From: Undibacterium_A arcticum
GTDB lineage: Bacteria; Pseudomonadota; Gammaproteobacteria; Burkholderiales; Burkholderiaceae_D
Assembly (NCBI RefSeq): GCF_042660705.1
Contig: NZ_JBHSUQ010000001.1
Strand: one strand, 5' to 3'
DNA: 64,000 nt
Under the pieces are notes generated by a model that worked only from the letters and a program-made list of their open reading frames with translations, was not told the origin of the DNA and did not search any database. The translations under genes and the position numbers were made by a program. Below, one piece after another: positions 37,200 through 47,817 of the stretch (the first letter of the stretch is position 1; each line of letters starts with the position of its first letter).

Positions 37200-38237
37200 A
37201 TGCTCCGGCCGCAGCGTAATTTCCAAATCCTTGCCATCGCGGCCAGCGCCGCCTTGTTGCTGACCGCTTGCGGCGGCGGCGACAATGCAGCGAACCCGTC
37301 CACCTCGCCCAGCACGCAACAGCAGCCACCGGAAGTCGGCGCGCCGGGGATGACTGGCGATATCGCGACCGACGGTTTCAACTGGTTCAATTTCCGGCGT
37401 CAGCAACTGGCGCTGCCGGCGCTGCCACGCAATGGACTGATCGACGCCGCCGCGCGCGGCCACTCCAATTACCAGGTGCTCAACAACACCATCACCCACG
37501 ACCAGACGACAGGCAACCCCGGCTTTACCGGCAAAGATATTCGGGAGCGGCTGGCCGCCGCCGGCTATATGCTGAGCCCCACCAGTTTTGCCTTTGGCGA
37601 AGTGATTTCCAAAACCAGCGGCCTGACCGGCTTCGACAATGCCGACGAACTGATACGCGCGATCTACCACCGCTTCGTGATCTTCGAACCGATGTTCAAG
37701 GAGGGCGGCGCCGGTGCCGCCACCGCCAGCAACGGCGCCACCTATTTCACCACCGACTTCGTCGCCAACAACGGTTTTGGGCCCGGCATCGGCGCCGGTC
37801 AGATCGTCGGTTACCCGTTCGACCAGCAACAGCGGATCGCAACGTCGTTCGACCACGGCACCGAAACGCCGGACCCGGTCCCGCCGTCGCTATATCCGCA
37901 ATACCAGGGCATGAGCGTCGGCTATCCGGTCAGCGTGCACGCCAACCTGACACAGCGGATCGACGTCGCCAGCCAGAATTTCACCATCATGCCGATCGGC
38001 AGCACAACCCCGCTGCCGGCGCTGCTGCTGAGCTACGCGACCGATCCCGGCAGCGCCAGCGAGCCGCATCCGACGCCGATCTCGGCCGCCGCCATCATCC
38101 CGCTGACGCCGCTGGCCGCCAACACGCGCTACCAGGTCCGGTTCAGCGGCACCATCTGTAGCGCCGATATCGACACCAATCTCTGTTCGTCGGCACCGGT
38201 TGCGCTGACCCGCAGCTGGACGTTTACCACGCGCTAG
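37200..38237 (+). CDS. CAP/SCP-domain lipoprotein
   Basis: 345 residues. Lipoprotein signal ending ALLLTACGGG (Cys near residue 25). Residues ~55-225 match the CAP (SCP/PR-1-like) fold: FNWFNFRRQQLALPAL, DAAARGHSNYQVLNN, HDQTTGNPGFTG, FGEVIS. The C-terminal ~100 residues look like a Big/Ig-like domain (LTPLAANTRYQVRF, RSWTFTT). Extracytoplasmic. The ATG at 37200 is chosen for the GGGGGG just upstream and the fit to a signal peptide; an ATG 15 bases earlier is possible. Function of bacterial CAP proteins is mostly unknown. Confidence 0.8.
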   Translation: MLRPQRNFQILAIAASAALLLTACGGGDNAANPSTSPSTQQQPPEVGAPGMTGDIATDGFNWFNFRRQQLALPALPRNGLIDAAARGHSNYQVLNNTITHDQTTGNPGFTGKDIRERLAAAGYMLSPTSFAFGEVISKTSGLTGFDNADELIRAIYHRFVIFEPMFKEGGAGAATASNGATYFTTDFVANNGFGPGIGAGQIVGYPFDQQQRIATSFDHGTETPDPVPPSLYPQYQGMSVGYPVSVHANLTQRIDVASQNFTIMPIGSTTPLPALLLSYATDPGSASEPHPTPISAAAIIPLTPLAANTRYQVRFSGTICSADIDTNLCSSAPVALTRSWTFTTR

Positions 38238-38433
38238 GCTCGCGTTGCCTGGGCGCGCCCTGCCGCCTGCCACCCCTGTACCTGTGCTCAACCTGCGTCA
38301 ATGGTGGGCGCAGATATGCGTCGGATCTGATGTGCTGCAAAATGATGCAGCATCACACGCGTATAATGAAAGGTTGTGGAAAATGGGCTGGGCAGCAACG
38401 ACCAGCCGCCAGTTCAGACATGAGGGTATTGCA

Positions 38434-39333
38434 ATGAAATGGGTCGTGGTCGCACTGTATTTACTATCGATAGCCTATCTGCATTTTCGCGGCACGGTGC
38501 GGTTGCCGGTGCTGCGGCAGCTGCTCGACCATTCGTCGATCATGGCGCCGCTGAATATGCTGATGTATGCGCTGTCGGGTGTGCCGGCGACGCCCTACTT
38601 AAAAACCGGTCAGTTCCGCGACCTGCAATTACTCCAGGACAATTGGGAAACCATTCGCGCCGAGGCGCTCCACCTGAGCAGCCTGCAAAAGATCCGCGCC
38701 GCGCAAAAGAACGACGACGCCGGCTTCAACTCCTTCTTCAAGAATGGCTGGAAACGCTTCTACCTGAAATGGTATGACGCCAGCCACCCGTCGGCCGAAG
38801 AGTTATGCCCGAAGACGGTCGCGCTGCTGCGCCAGTTGCCCAGCGTCAAGGCCGCGATGTTCGCCGAGCTCGGTCCCGACGGCAAACTCAACCCGCACCG
38901 CGACCCGTTCGCCGGTTCGCTGCGCTACCACCTCGGTCTGGTCACGCCGAACGACGACAAATGTTTCATCGAGGTCGACGGCCAGCGCTACAGCTGGCGC
39001 GACGGCCAGGCCGTGGTGTTCGACGAGACCTTCATCCACTGGGCCCACAACGGCAGCGACAGCAACCGCATCATCCTGTTCTGCGACATCGAACGCCCGA
39101 TGCGCTGGCGCTGGGCGCAAGCCCTCAACCGCTGGCTCGGCAGGACCATGATGACCGCCGCCAGCTCGCCCAACGATCACGGCGACCAGACCGGTGCCAT
39201 CAACAAGCTATTCCACTTCGCCTGGCTGACCGGCCAGTACCGCCGCAAGCTGAAGAACTGGAGCCGGCCGCTGTACTACGTGGTCAAGTTTGGCTTGATT
39301 GCAGGTGTGGTGGCATTGATCGTTCTGCTCTAG
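38434..39333 (+). CDS. lpxO: Aspartyl/asparaginyl beta-hydroxylase family, LpxO-like lipid A hydroxylase
   Basis: 299 residues. N-terminal membrane helix (WVVVALYLLSIAYLHF) and another near the C-terminus (FGLIAGVVALIVLL), with an Fe(II)/2-oxoglutarate dioxygenase domain between: metal ligands in LNPHRDPF and FIHWAHNG, and an Arg nearby in RIILFCDIERP. Length and termini fit LpxO, which 2-hydroxylates a secondary acyl chain of lipid A at the inner membrane. Start at 38434 (TGAGGG upstream, family-like MKWVVVALY). Substrate assignment rests on similarity. Confidence 0.8.
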   Translation: MKWVVVALYLLSIAYLHFRGTVRLPVLRQLLDHSSIMAPLNMLMYALSGVPATPYLKTGQFRDLQLLQDNWETIRAEALHLSSLQKIRAAQKNDDAGFNSFFKNGWKRFYLKWYDASHPSAEELCPKTVALLRQLPSVKAAMFAELGPDGKLNPHRDPFAGSLRYHLGLVTPNDDKCFIEVDGQRYSWRDGQAVVFDETFIHWAHNGSDSNRIILFCDIERPMRWRWAQALNRWLGRTMMTAASSPNDHGDQTGAINKLFHFAWLTGQYRRKLKNWSRPLYYVVKFGLIAGVVALIVLL

Positions 39334-39531
39334 TGCAGCGTCACGAACGACGGGCGCGACGCAGCTGTTTCGGTAGCGGCGATGGTGATCGTGAGTAACT
39401 AATGCAAGCGTCATGCGCGTCGATGCTGACGCCGTGCCACCAGCCGCCGGATATTTCGGGCAATCAAGCGAGGAACTAGGCGCGAGCGCGAGGGATCGAA
39501 CAGTGACATCACTATTTCCATGGAGGTCGAC

Positions 39532-39813
39532 ATGACGAAAATATCCGCGCTTCTGGTGTCTTGCCTGTTGACGGTAAGCGGGCTCGCCGCCGCGCAGGGC
39601 ACATCCGGCGGTGTGACCGAAAGCACAGATCCCGCCAAAGCGGCTGCCGTCGAACAAAAGGCGCAACAGATGCAACAGCGATCGAGCGCGGAGCCGACGA
39701 TCGCGGCGCCGCAGCCGGAGAAGCCTATGCGCAAGCATCGTATGCATAAGCAAAGACACATGAAGCACGGCGCCAAAGTAGATGCAGAGGCGAAAGACGC
39801 ACCAACACAGTAA
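39532..39813 (+). CDS. Small secreted protein
   Basis: 93 residues. Signal peptide MTKISALLVSCLLTVSGLAA, then a low-complexity polar region and a His/Lys/Met-rich tail (MRKHRMHKQRHMKHGAK) that could bind metal. GGAGG lies 6 bases upstream of the ATG. No family recognised. Confidence 0.65.
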   Translation: MTKISALLVSCLLTVSGLAAAQGTSGGVTESTDPAKAAAVEQKAQQMQQRSSAEPTIAAPQPEKPMRKHRMHKQRHMKHGAKVDAEAKDAPTQ

Positions 39814-39843
39814 CGGACGCCGCGGCGCCGCCTTGGAGTCCAG

Positions 39844-40116
39844 GTGAAAAAAAGACAGCAAGAGACCGACTTTTCCCTGTTGGAACTAGATCCGGCGTCC
39901 GTGGTGGATGACACGCTGCTCAGCGATCCCAATTGGGCTTATGACATCGTTATGAGCGGCGAATTGCGTGAAACCTGCCCGGAGTGCGCGGGGCATCGAT
40001 TGCAATTGGTAGCGCAGCAGAAGGGAGTGACGCGGACCTGTCTGTTCTGCGACCAATGCAACCGGTGGTTTGACGCGTGCCATGCAGACGGCCGGTCGGC
40101 CCTGGCACAGATCTGA
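39844..40116 (+). CDS. Small zinc-ribbon-like protein
   Basis: 90 residues, GTG start. CPEC (about residue 46) and CLFCDQC (about residue 66) give a CxxC...CxxCxxC pattern typical of a structural zinc site. Follows the secreted protein gene by 30 bases and may share its transcript. Function unknown. Confidence 0.55.
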   Translation: MKKRQQETDFSLLELDPASVVDDTLLSDPNWAYDIVMSGELRETCPECAGHRLQLVAQQKGVTRTCLFCDQCNRWFDACHADGRSALAQI

Positions 40117-40664
40117 TCCGATTTCGCGATACAGAATCTTGCGAACCGGCTTGTCATCGCGCCGTTCCCAGACGTTCCCATTGCTAATTCCGCCCACCTG
40201 GATACGAACCTGGACAAGCGCCGCGCGTGTCACCGCTGAATTTCATCCGCAACATTTAGGAAGATGGCAGGTTTCTCCTTATAACCCGCGCGTCCTGCCC
40301 GCCGGTGGTACCGCTTGGTGTCGCGGTCTCGGACCTTCGCTGCAGCGTGCAGCCAGCCGGCCGATAAGGCTCAACAGCTGCTAATTCCTGCCACAACGCC
40401 CGCACACGCGGACCGCCATCCATCTGACGCTCCTCGACCGGACGCTCTGCCAATATGCCGCCAAATGGGGGCTATTGCGCTCCATCTACGCCCCATTTCG
40501 GTCATTTGCCTTGCCAGCCGCAGCTCCGCGCTGCATTGGTTTTCTTGATCCAATACCTCACAAATGACTAATTTACAAAATTCGTAGCTGCCGGCACGAT
40601 GGGATCTCGCTCGCCATCAGGCTTGGCGACAGGCATTTCATCAATCTAATTACAGGACATCGCG
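40117..40664. other. Intergenic region upstream of the catabolic cluster
   Basis: 548 bases without a gene I can support; short frames on both strands lack ribosome sites and family resemblance. 40550-40590 is AT-rich and may hold the promoter of the next operon. No DnaA, sigma-54 or clear palindromic site seen. Confidence 0.45.
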
Positions 40665-41339
40665 ATGACTTTTTCGATTGCGGCACGTTGTCAGCGCACC
40701 GGGGCATTCGGCGCGGCGATCAGCAGTTCCAGCCCGGCGGTCGGCAGCCGCTGCGTTTGGATCGCGCCCGGGCATGGTGTGGTCCTCAGTCAAAACATCA
40801 CCGATCCGGCCATTGGCCAGGCCGGCATCGCATTGCTGGAGCAGGGTGCGGCGGCAGCGGCCGTGTTGGGCCAGCTCGCGCTCCGTGACTCTTTCGAATG
40901 GCGCCAGGTTGCGGTGCTGGATCGCAGCGGGACCACGGCGTGGAGCAGCGGCCGGCAGACGCTCGGTTGTCATCATGTGGTGGTCGGGCAAGATTGCGTC
41001 GCCGCCGGTAACCTGCTGGCCGAGACCGGCGTGATCGACGCCATGGTGGCGGCATTTGCGCAGTCCACCGACCTCGATCTGCCGCAGCGGCTGCTGGACG
41101 CGCTTGCTGCGGGGCTCGAACGCGGCGGCGAGGCTGGCCCGGTGCGCTCGGCGGCGCTCAAGGTCTGTACCGAGGAAAGCTGGCCGACCGTCGATCTGCG
41201 CGTCGATTGGGACGATGCGCCGATCGCCGCGTTGATCCGTGCCTGGGACGTCTATCGGCCGCAGATGGCGAACTACATCCTGCGCGCCCGCGATCCTTCC
41301 GGCGCGCCATCCTTCGGCGTACCCGGCGATCCGGCCTGA
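40665..41339 (+). CDS. DUF1028 family protein
   Basis: 224 residues beginning MTFSIAARCQRTGAFGAAIS, followed by GHGVVLSQNITDPAIGQAGI, the hallmarks of DUF1028, a family with an Ntn-hydrolase-like fold suspected of amide-bond hydrolysis. First gene of a tight rightward run (10 bases to the M20 deacylase, then flavin reductase, monooxygenase and RidA). The placement suggests a hydrolytic step in breakdown of a nitrogenous compound. Confidence 0.85.
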   Translation: MTFSIAARCQRTGAFGAAISSSSPAVGSRCVWIAPGHGVVLSQNITDPAIGQAGIALLEQGAAAAAVLGQLALRDSFEWRQVAVLDRSGTTAWSSGRQTLGCHHVVVGQDCVAAGNLLAETGVIDAMVAAFAQSTDLDLPQRLLDALAAGLERGGEAGPVRSAALKVCTEESWPTVDLRVDWDDAPIAALIRAWDVYRPQMANYILRARDPSGAPSFGVPGDPA

Positions 41340-41348
41340 GAGGACGCT

Positions 41349-42600
41349 ATGCAGATGAACCCTCCAAACCACGTAACAGCGCTCGCCATTCTGGAGCGCC
41401 TGATCGCATTCGACACCACCAGCCGCAACTCGAATCTGGCATTGATCGAATTCATTCGCGATTATCTGTTGCAGCATGGCGTGAGCAGCAGGCTGATCTT
41501 TGACGAGAGTAAAAGCAAGGCCAACCTGTATGCCACGATCGGCCCGCAGGATAAGGCGGGGATTTGTTTGTCCGGGCATACCGATGTGGTTCCGGTGGAT
41601 GGTCAGCACTGGGCCTCGGCGCCGTATACGCTGACCGTGCGCGATGGCTTGGCCTACGGGCGCGGCACGGCTGACATGAAAGGTTTTATCGCCTGCGTCC
41701 TGGCAATGGTGCCGGACTTTGCCGCCCGATCCTTGCAGGTTCCGCTGCATCTGGCCTTCAGTTACGATGAAGAGGTGGGCTGCGTCGGCGTGCGTGGTCT
41801 GCTGGCGGCGCTCGAACATGAACCGTGGCGGCCGCTGGCCTGCATCATTGGCGAACCGACGTCGATGCAGGTGGCCGTGGCACACAAGGGCAAGCAAGCC
41901 TATCGCTGTACCGTGCACGGCAAGGCAGGACATTCAGCACTGACCCACCTCGGCGTCAACGCGGTCGAGTATGCCGCCAATCTGGTCGCCTTTGCAAAGA
42001 AAGGCCGATGAGATGAAGATCTATGGCGCACACAACGACGCATTCGTCCCGCCGCATACCACCGTGCACACCGGCAAATTCGGTGGCGGGATTGCGTTGA
42101 ATGTGATCCCGGAGCATTGTGAATTCGATTTCGAAATTCGCAATCTTCCCGAGGAAGACCCCGACGTCATCATCGCCAGCATTCAATCCTATGCGCAGCA
42201 TCGGCTTGAGCCCGCGATGCGGACCAGGCATCCCGCCGCCGGCATCAGCTTTGCCAAGCTGTCCTCGTATCCGGGCTTGACCGGCCAGCGTGCCGCGCCG
42301 CTGCAAAAACTTTGCTGTCAACTGGCGCAAACAGCGGACACCACCACGCTGTCCTTCGGTACCGAGGGCGGGCTGTTCGAAGCCATCGATATTCCCACCG
42401 TCGTATGCGGTCCCGGTTCGATACAGCAAGCCCATCAGGCCGACGAATATGTCGCGCTCGAACAACTCAACCTTTGCCTCGCTTTCCTGCGCGGACTGGC
42501 TGAACAAATGGATCAATCCGATTGTGATTTGGGTCCGGCTCCAGCGGCGCCGGTGACGAATTTTGCCTCGGATAATCCTAAGCAGAAGTTCAGTATCTAA
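41349..42600 (+). CDS. M20 family deacylase, ArgE-like (frameshifted)
   Basis: Zinc-dependent amidohydrolase related to acetylornithine deacetylase, 416 residues after correction. Metal-site segments are intact: SGHTDVVPVDG (first His/Asp), YGRGTADMKGF (bridging Asp), FSYDEEVGC (general base Glu) and IGEPTS. After AAN LVAFAKK the frame breaks at about 42000: one surplus A in the AAA run; removing it gives FAKKADEMKIYGAHND and continues to the C-terminal SFGTEGGLFEA. Within this cluster an N-acyl catabolic intermediate is a more likely substrate than acetylornithine. Confidence 0.88.
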
Positions 42601-42671
42601 TATTTTACAAATGACTGGCGGCGTCCAATAATCAATCCATCGGAACTTCGAATCCGACTGCTAGGAGAACG

Positions 42672-43264
42672 ATGATGGCACCCACCACAGTATTGGAATA
42701 CAAGCACGAGAATGCGTCTGCACAAGACGTCGCGCAACAGATCGAACAACAGATCGCACAACAGGTAGCACAACAGATCGATCCGCAACTTCGAACGCGC
42801 TTTGTCGAAGCCATGGGACTCAATGCAACATCGGTCAATGTGATTACCACGGCCGGAAATCCGGGCGCTTCGGGCTGACCGTCAGCGCTTTCAACTCAGT
42901 CTCCGCAGATCCGCCGACCCTGCTGGTGTGCATCAATCGCCGCAGTCCCGCCTGCGGCGCAATTCTGCGAAATGAAAAATTCGCAGTGAACATTCTGAAT
43001 CGTGCACAACGCCACATTTCCGACACCTTCGCCGGCCGTCCGACTTGCGGTGAAGCCTTTGATTTTTCCTGCTGCGAATGGGCCGATGGCATCACCGGCA
43101 TACCGGTCATCAAGGATGCCGTGGCCTCGTTTGAATGCCAGGTGGAAGCGGTACACGATATCGGCTCGCATACGGTTTTCATAGGCCGTGCCGTAGCGGT
43201 GGAGAAATCCGATCAGCAACCGCTTATGTATTCGCGTCGCGGCTATAGCCATTTATCACCGTAG
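42672..43264 (+). CDS. Flavin reductase (HpaC-like), frameshifted
   Basis: NAD(P)H:flavin oxidoreductase of the FMN-binding split-barrel family, 197 residues after correction; supplies reduced flavin to the adjoining monooxygenase. The first frame carries an unusual Gln-rich N-terminus (QQIEQQIAQQVAQQID, a probable coiled coil) then MGLNATSVNVITTAG; it stops at 42878. One missing C near 42868 restores GRFGLTVSAFNSVSADPPTL and continues LVCINRRSPA to the end. GGAG ribosome site before 42672. Confidence 0.87.
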
Positions 43265-43323
43265 AAATACCTCAGCACATTCGAAATGCATCAAGCAATT
43301 TCACCACATTCAAGGAGTAGCAA

Positions 43324-44807
43324 ATGATCAGGACCGGCGAAGAATACAAGGCATCCATACGCGACAACCGCGAAGTCTGGATCGATGGCGAGCGCGTTAA
43401 AGATATCACCATCCATCCATCCTTCAAGCCGATCATCGACGTGCGTGCACGCATCTACGATCTGGCGCATGAAGCGGCAACGCGCGATGTGATGAGCTAT
43501 GTCGATGTCGCCACCGGCGAACGTAACGCGATCGGCCTCAAGCTGCCGCGCACGCAACAGGACTGGCACGATAAGCGGCGCGCGGTCGATACCGTGATGG
43601 ATGATATCGGCGGCATCGTGACACGAGTCGGCGATGAAACGATCGGTGAAATGTGGTCGCTGTATGACGGTAAGGATGTGCTCAATGAAGTCGATCCGCG
43701 CTTCGCCGAAAACATCGAGCGGCATATTCACAAGGCGCTGTACGCCGACCCGTTCCATGTCTCGGCCAACACCGATCCCAAAGGCGACCGCTCCAAGCCG
43801 CCGCAGGAGCAGGACCCGGACTCGCTGTTGCATGTGGTGAAGGAAACCGATGCCGGCATCATCGTGCGCGGCGCGAAATACGAAACCGCGGCAGCCTATT
43901 CCAACCAGGCGTTCGTCAAACCGACCATCGCCAACTGGGGCGAGGCCAAGCTGTCCGACTATGCGGTCGGTTTTGTCTGCGACATGGGCGCGCCGGGAAT
44001 CAAGCATATCTGCCGTTCTGGCTTCGTCGGCCGGGCGCCGATTGAAGACTACCCGCTGTCGAACCGGTTTGATGAAATCGACACGCTGGTGATTTCGACA
44101 ATGTACTGATTCCCTGGGAAGATGTGTTGTTCTATCAGCATACCCGGGCCGCGACATTCATTCGCTCGACCTTGCATCGCTACAGTGCATTCGCCTGGGT
44201 CCAACGGGCATTGCGGATGGCTGATCTGATGATAGGCGCAGCGCTATTCAATGTGCGCCAGACCGGTCTCGAAAAACAGCAGGCAGTGCAGGAAAAATTG
44301 GCCGCGCTGGCGGTCTATCGGGAAACCATCAATGCGCATTTGACCGCCTCGATCGCCACCGGGGAAAGCAGCCCGTCCGGATTGTTGATGCCCAACCAGT
44401 CGCTGTTGTACACCGGACGCGTGCAAGCCTGCACCCAGTTGCCGGCCATGATGCACCTGGCCCGCGAGCTGTGCGGCGGACAGATTTGCGTCACCCCTTC
44501 GGCCGCCTCTTTCGATAACCCTGAAATCGGCAAATGGATGGACAAGTACTATTCCATCAATGAAAACTGGATTTCCGATGACCGGCGCAAGCTGCTGGCG
44601 TTCGGCCGCGATTTGCTGAACTCCGATTACGCGGGGCATCGTTTGACATTCCAGCTGTTCGCGCAATCGCCGCCGTTTGCACATTTGAACGCGGTGTATC
44701 GCAATTTCGATTTCAAGCCGGCGCTTGGCTACGTCAAAAAAGCCGCCGGCTTATCGGATCGCGTTACGGGTCTGCAAGCTGAACCACGTCTCAGAAAAAT
44801 AGCCTAG
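43324..44807 (+). CDS. HpaB-type FADH2-dependent monooxygenase (frameshifted)
   Basis: Oxygenase component of the 4-hydroxyphenylacetate 3-hydroxylase family, 494 residues after correction. N-terminus MIRTGEEYKASIRDNREVWIDGERV is typical; GIIVRGAKYETAAAYSNQ and the C-terminal acyl-CoA-dehydrogenase-like helices (HLARELCGGQICVTPSAASF) follow. The frame breaks at about 44091: adding a T to the TTT run gives VIFDNVLIPWEDVLFYQH, a family-typical segment. Works with the upstream flavin reductase. Family members hydroxylate phenols and some N-heteroaromatics; the substrate here is not evident. Confidence 0.9.
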
Positions 44808-44819
44808 GAGTTCACGCGC

Positions 44820-45239
44820 ATGACCCATACCAGAATACGTAAATTCAATACCAAAGACACTTATCCGGAACAAAAACTGGACAACGATCTGTGTCAGGCC
44901 GTGGTCGCCAATAACACTGTCTACGTGCGAGGACAAATCGGCCAGGATCTCGATACGCGGGAGTCGGTCGGGGTCGGCGACGTCGCGCTGCAAGCGGAAC
45001 AGGCGATGGCCAATATCAAGATGCTGCTGGAAGAGTGCGGCAGCCGGCTCGATCACATTTGCAAGATCACGATTTACCTGACCGATGTCCGCTACCGGGA
45101 GGCGGTCTACAACGTAACAGGGCGCTGGTTAAAAGGGGTGTTTCCGGTATCGACCGGCCTGGTCGTGACTGCGCTGGCGCGTCCCGAGTGGCTGGTTGAA
45201 ATCGATGTCACTGCCGTGATTCCGCAAGCGGATAAATAG
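44820..45239 (+). CDS. RidA (YjgF) family protein
   Basis: 139 residues of the YjgF/RidA fold, with GQIGQD, VALQAEQAMANIKMLLEECG and KITIYLTDVRYREAVY. In imine/enamine-deaminating RidA a conserved Arg stands in the 'PARS/PART' segment; here that position reads FPVSTGLVV, so the canonical Arg is absent and the protein belongs to a divergent Rid subgroup. Follows the monooxygenase by 12 bases. Analogy with the Rut pathway (monooxygenase, flavin reductase, RidA) suggests it handles a reactive ring-opened product. Confidence 0.88.
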   Translation: MTHTRIRKFNTKDTYPEQKLDNDLCQAVVANNTVYVRGQIGQDLDTRESVGVGDVALQAEQAMANIKMLLEECGSRLDHICKITIYLTDVRYREAVYNVTGRWLKGVFPVSTGLVVTALARPEWLVEIDVTAVIPQADK

Positions 45240-45428
45240 GGAAGAGTAATGCGTTTTTATGACGTGTCGTTGACGCTCTAGCAGAAGAAAACGCTGCCCC
45301 GAATTGGATCAGGATGGCGCTGATTTGGGGCAAAAATAAAGGCTTGAAATGAACTGGTCCTATTTCAACGGATTCATGTCGTTGTGCCTTTCTACGCCTT
45401 GAAATTGTCGTATTTTCGCGATTTTTGC

Positions 45429-45444
45429 TGGCATGGGAATTGCT
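45429..45444 (+). promoter_or_regulatory. Putative sigma-54 promoter of the ABC importer operon
   Basis: TGGCATG-N4-TTGCT matches the -24/-12 consensus (TGGCACG-N4-TTGCW) with one mismatch and exact GG-GC spacing, 79 bases before the ATPase start. Suggests nitrogen-regulated expression. Rest of 45240-45522: a 10-codon frame at 45249 with a ribosome site, otherwise nothing. Confidence 0.6.
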
Positions 45445-45522
45445 GATGGACTGATGCGAAAAAGGCGGACTCAGGATGCAGTCTGGTAGCAAGAGGCACA
45501 CCCACAAGCGGGAGGTAGAAAA

Positions 45523-46633
<1,111 letters not shown>

Positions 46634-46688
46634 TTGCTTTCATTATTTCCCCACCCACCACCCCTGCCACCAATAAAGAGGAATTGAA

Positions 46689-47718
46689 ATGAAATTGTTA
46701 TTGAAACCCATCTTGGCCAGCGCTGCATTGTCAATCGGTCTGGCGCATGCGGCAGAAGTCACGGTCGTCAATTTTGGCGGGGCCAACAGCAACGCGCAAA
46801 AAACAGCGTATGTCGAGCCGTTCCAGACCACCAGTGGCAACAAAGTGATCGTAGTGGAATACAACGGCGAGCTGGCGAAAGTCAAAGCCATGGTCGAAGC
46901 CGGTAAAGTCAGCTGGGATGTGGTCGATGTCGAGTCCGGCGTGATCGGCCGTGCCTGTGAAGAGGGCCTGCTGGAAAAAATCGACTACAGCAAGATCGGC
47001 AGGAAGAGCGATTTCATGCCGGAAGCGATCCACGAATGCGGCATCGGCGCATACGCGTGGTCGACGGTACTGGCCTACAACGCCGACAAGATGAAGGTGG
47101 CACCGAAGAATTGGGCCGACTTCTGGAACGTCGCTAAATTCCCAGGCAAACGCGGCATGCGCAAAGGCGCCCGCTACAACCTGGAATTTGCGCTGATGGC
47201 CGATGGCGTGCCGACCAAGGAAGTCTATAAAGTGCTGGCCACCAAGGCCGGCGTCGAGCGCGCGTTCAAGAAACTCGATGACCTGAAGGCCAACATCCAG
47301 TGGTGGGAGGCCGGCGCGCAGCCGCCGCAGTTCCTGGTGGCAGGCGACGTCGTGATGTCGACCGCGTACAACGGCCGCATCGATTCGGCCCAGCGTGAAG
47401 GCAAGCATCTGAAGGTCACCTGGGCCGGCAGCATCTACGACCTCGATTACTGGGTGATTCCGAAGGGCACGCCGAACAAGGCGCTGGCGGAAATTCATCG
47501 CGTTTGCCAGCACTCCGGAAGCACAAAAAGTCTATGCCAGCAATATCGCCTACGGTCCGGTCAACAATAACGCATTGAAGCTGCTCGACGCCAAGACGCT
47601 GGCCGACCTGCCGACCTCGACCAATAATGCCAAGGACGCGGTACAGCAGAATCTGCAGTTCTGGACCGATCATGGCGAAGATCTGGAGCAGCGTTTCACA
47701 GCCTGGGCTGCACGGTAA
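46689..47718 (+). CDS. ABC transporter substrate-binding protein, PotD-like (frameshifted)
   Basis: Periplasmic binding protein, 343 residues after correction. Signal peptide MKLLLKPILASAALSIGLAH, then VTVVNFGGANSNAQKTAYVEPF, and the ligand-pocket style segment WDVVDVES. The frame is lost at about 47492 (two A apparently missing in GCGGAAATTC); repaired it reads LAEKFIAFASTPEAQKVYAS and continues in the third frame to AAR and TAA at 47716. Ligands of this family are polyamines, opines or related cations. Followed by a stem-loop. Confidence 0.9.
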
Positions 47719-47729
47719 ATCTGTCATCG

Positions 47730-47760
47730 CCTGTCGGGAACTTTTGTTCCCGACAGGTTT
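47730..47760 (+). terminator. Stem-loop after the binding-protein gene
   Basis: Perfect 12-bp stem CCTGTCGGGAAC / GTTCCCGACAGG, loop TTTT, then TTT. Lies between the binding-protein and permease genes; probably attenuates or stabilises, giving more binding protein than permease. Confidence 0.75.
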
Positions 47761-47817
47761 AGATGCAGCATCGGTGCATTATTTTGGTATTTTTTTGGTT
47801 TTGACATATAGATCAAT

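Noticed and set aside
40256..40553. Short minus-strand frames upstream of the DUF1028 gene
   Set aside because: No ribosome sites, no conserved motifs, overlapping each other; treated as non-coding.
45249..45281. 10-codon frame MRFYDVSLTL after the RidA gene
   Set aside because: A ribosome-site-like GGAAGAG precedes it, but it is too short to assign and could be chance or a truncated gene start.
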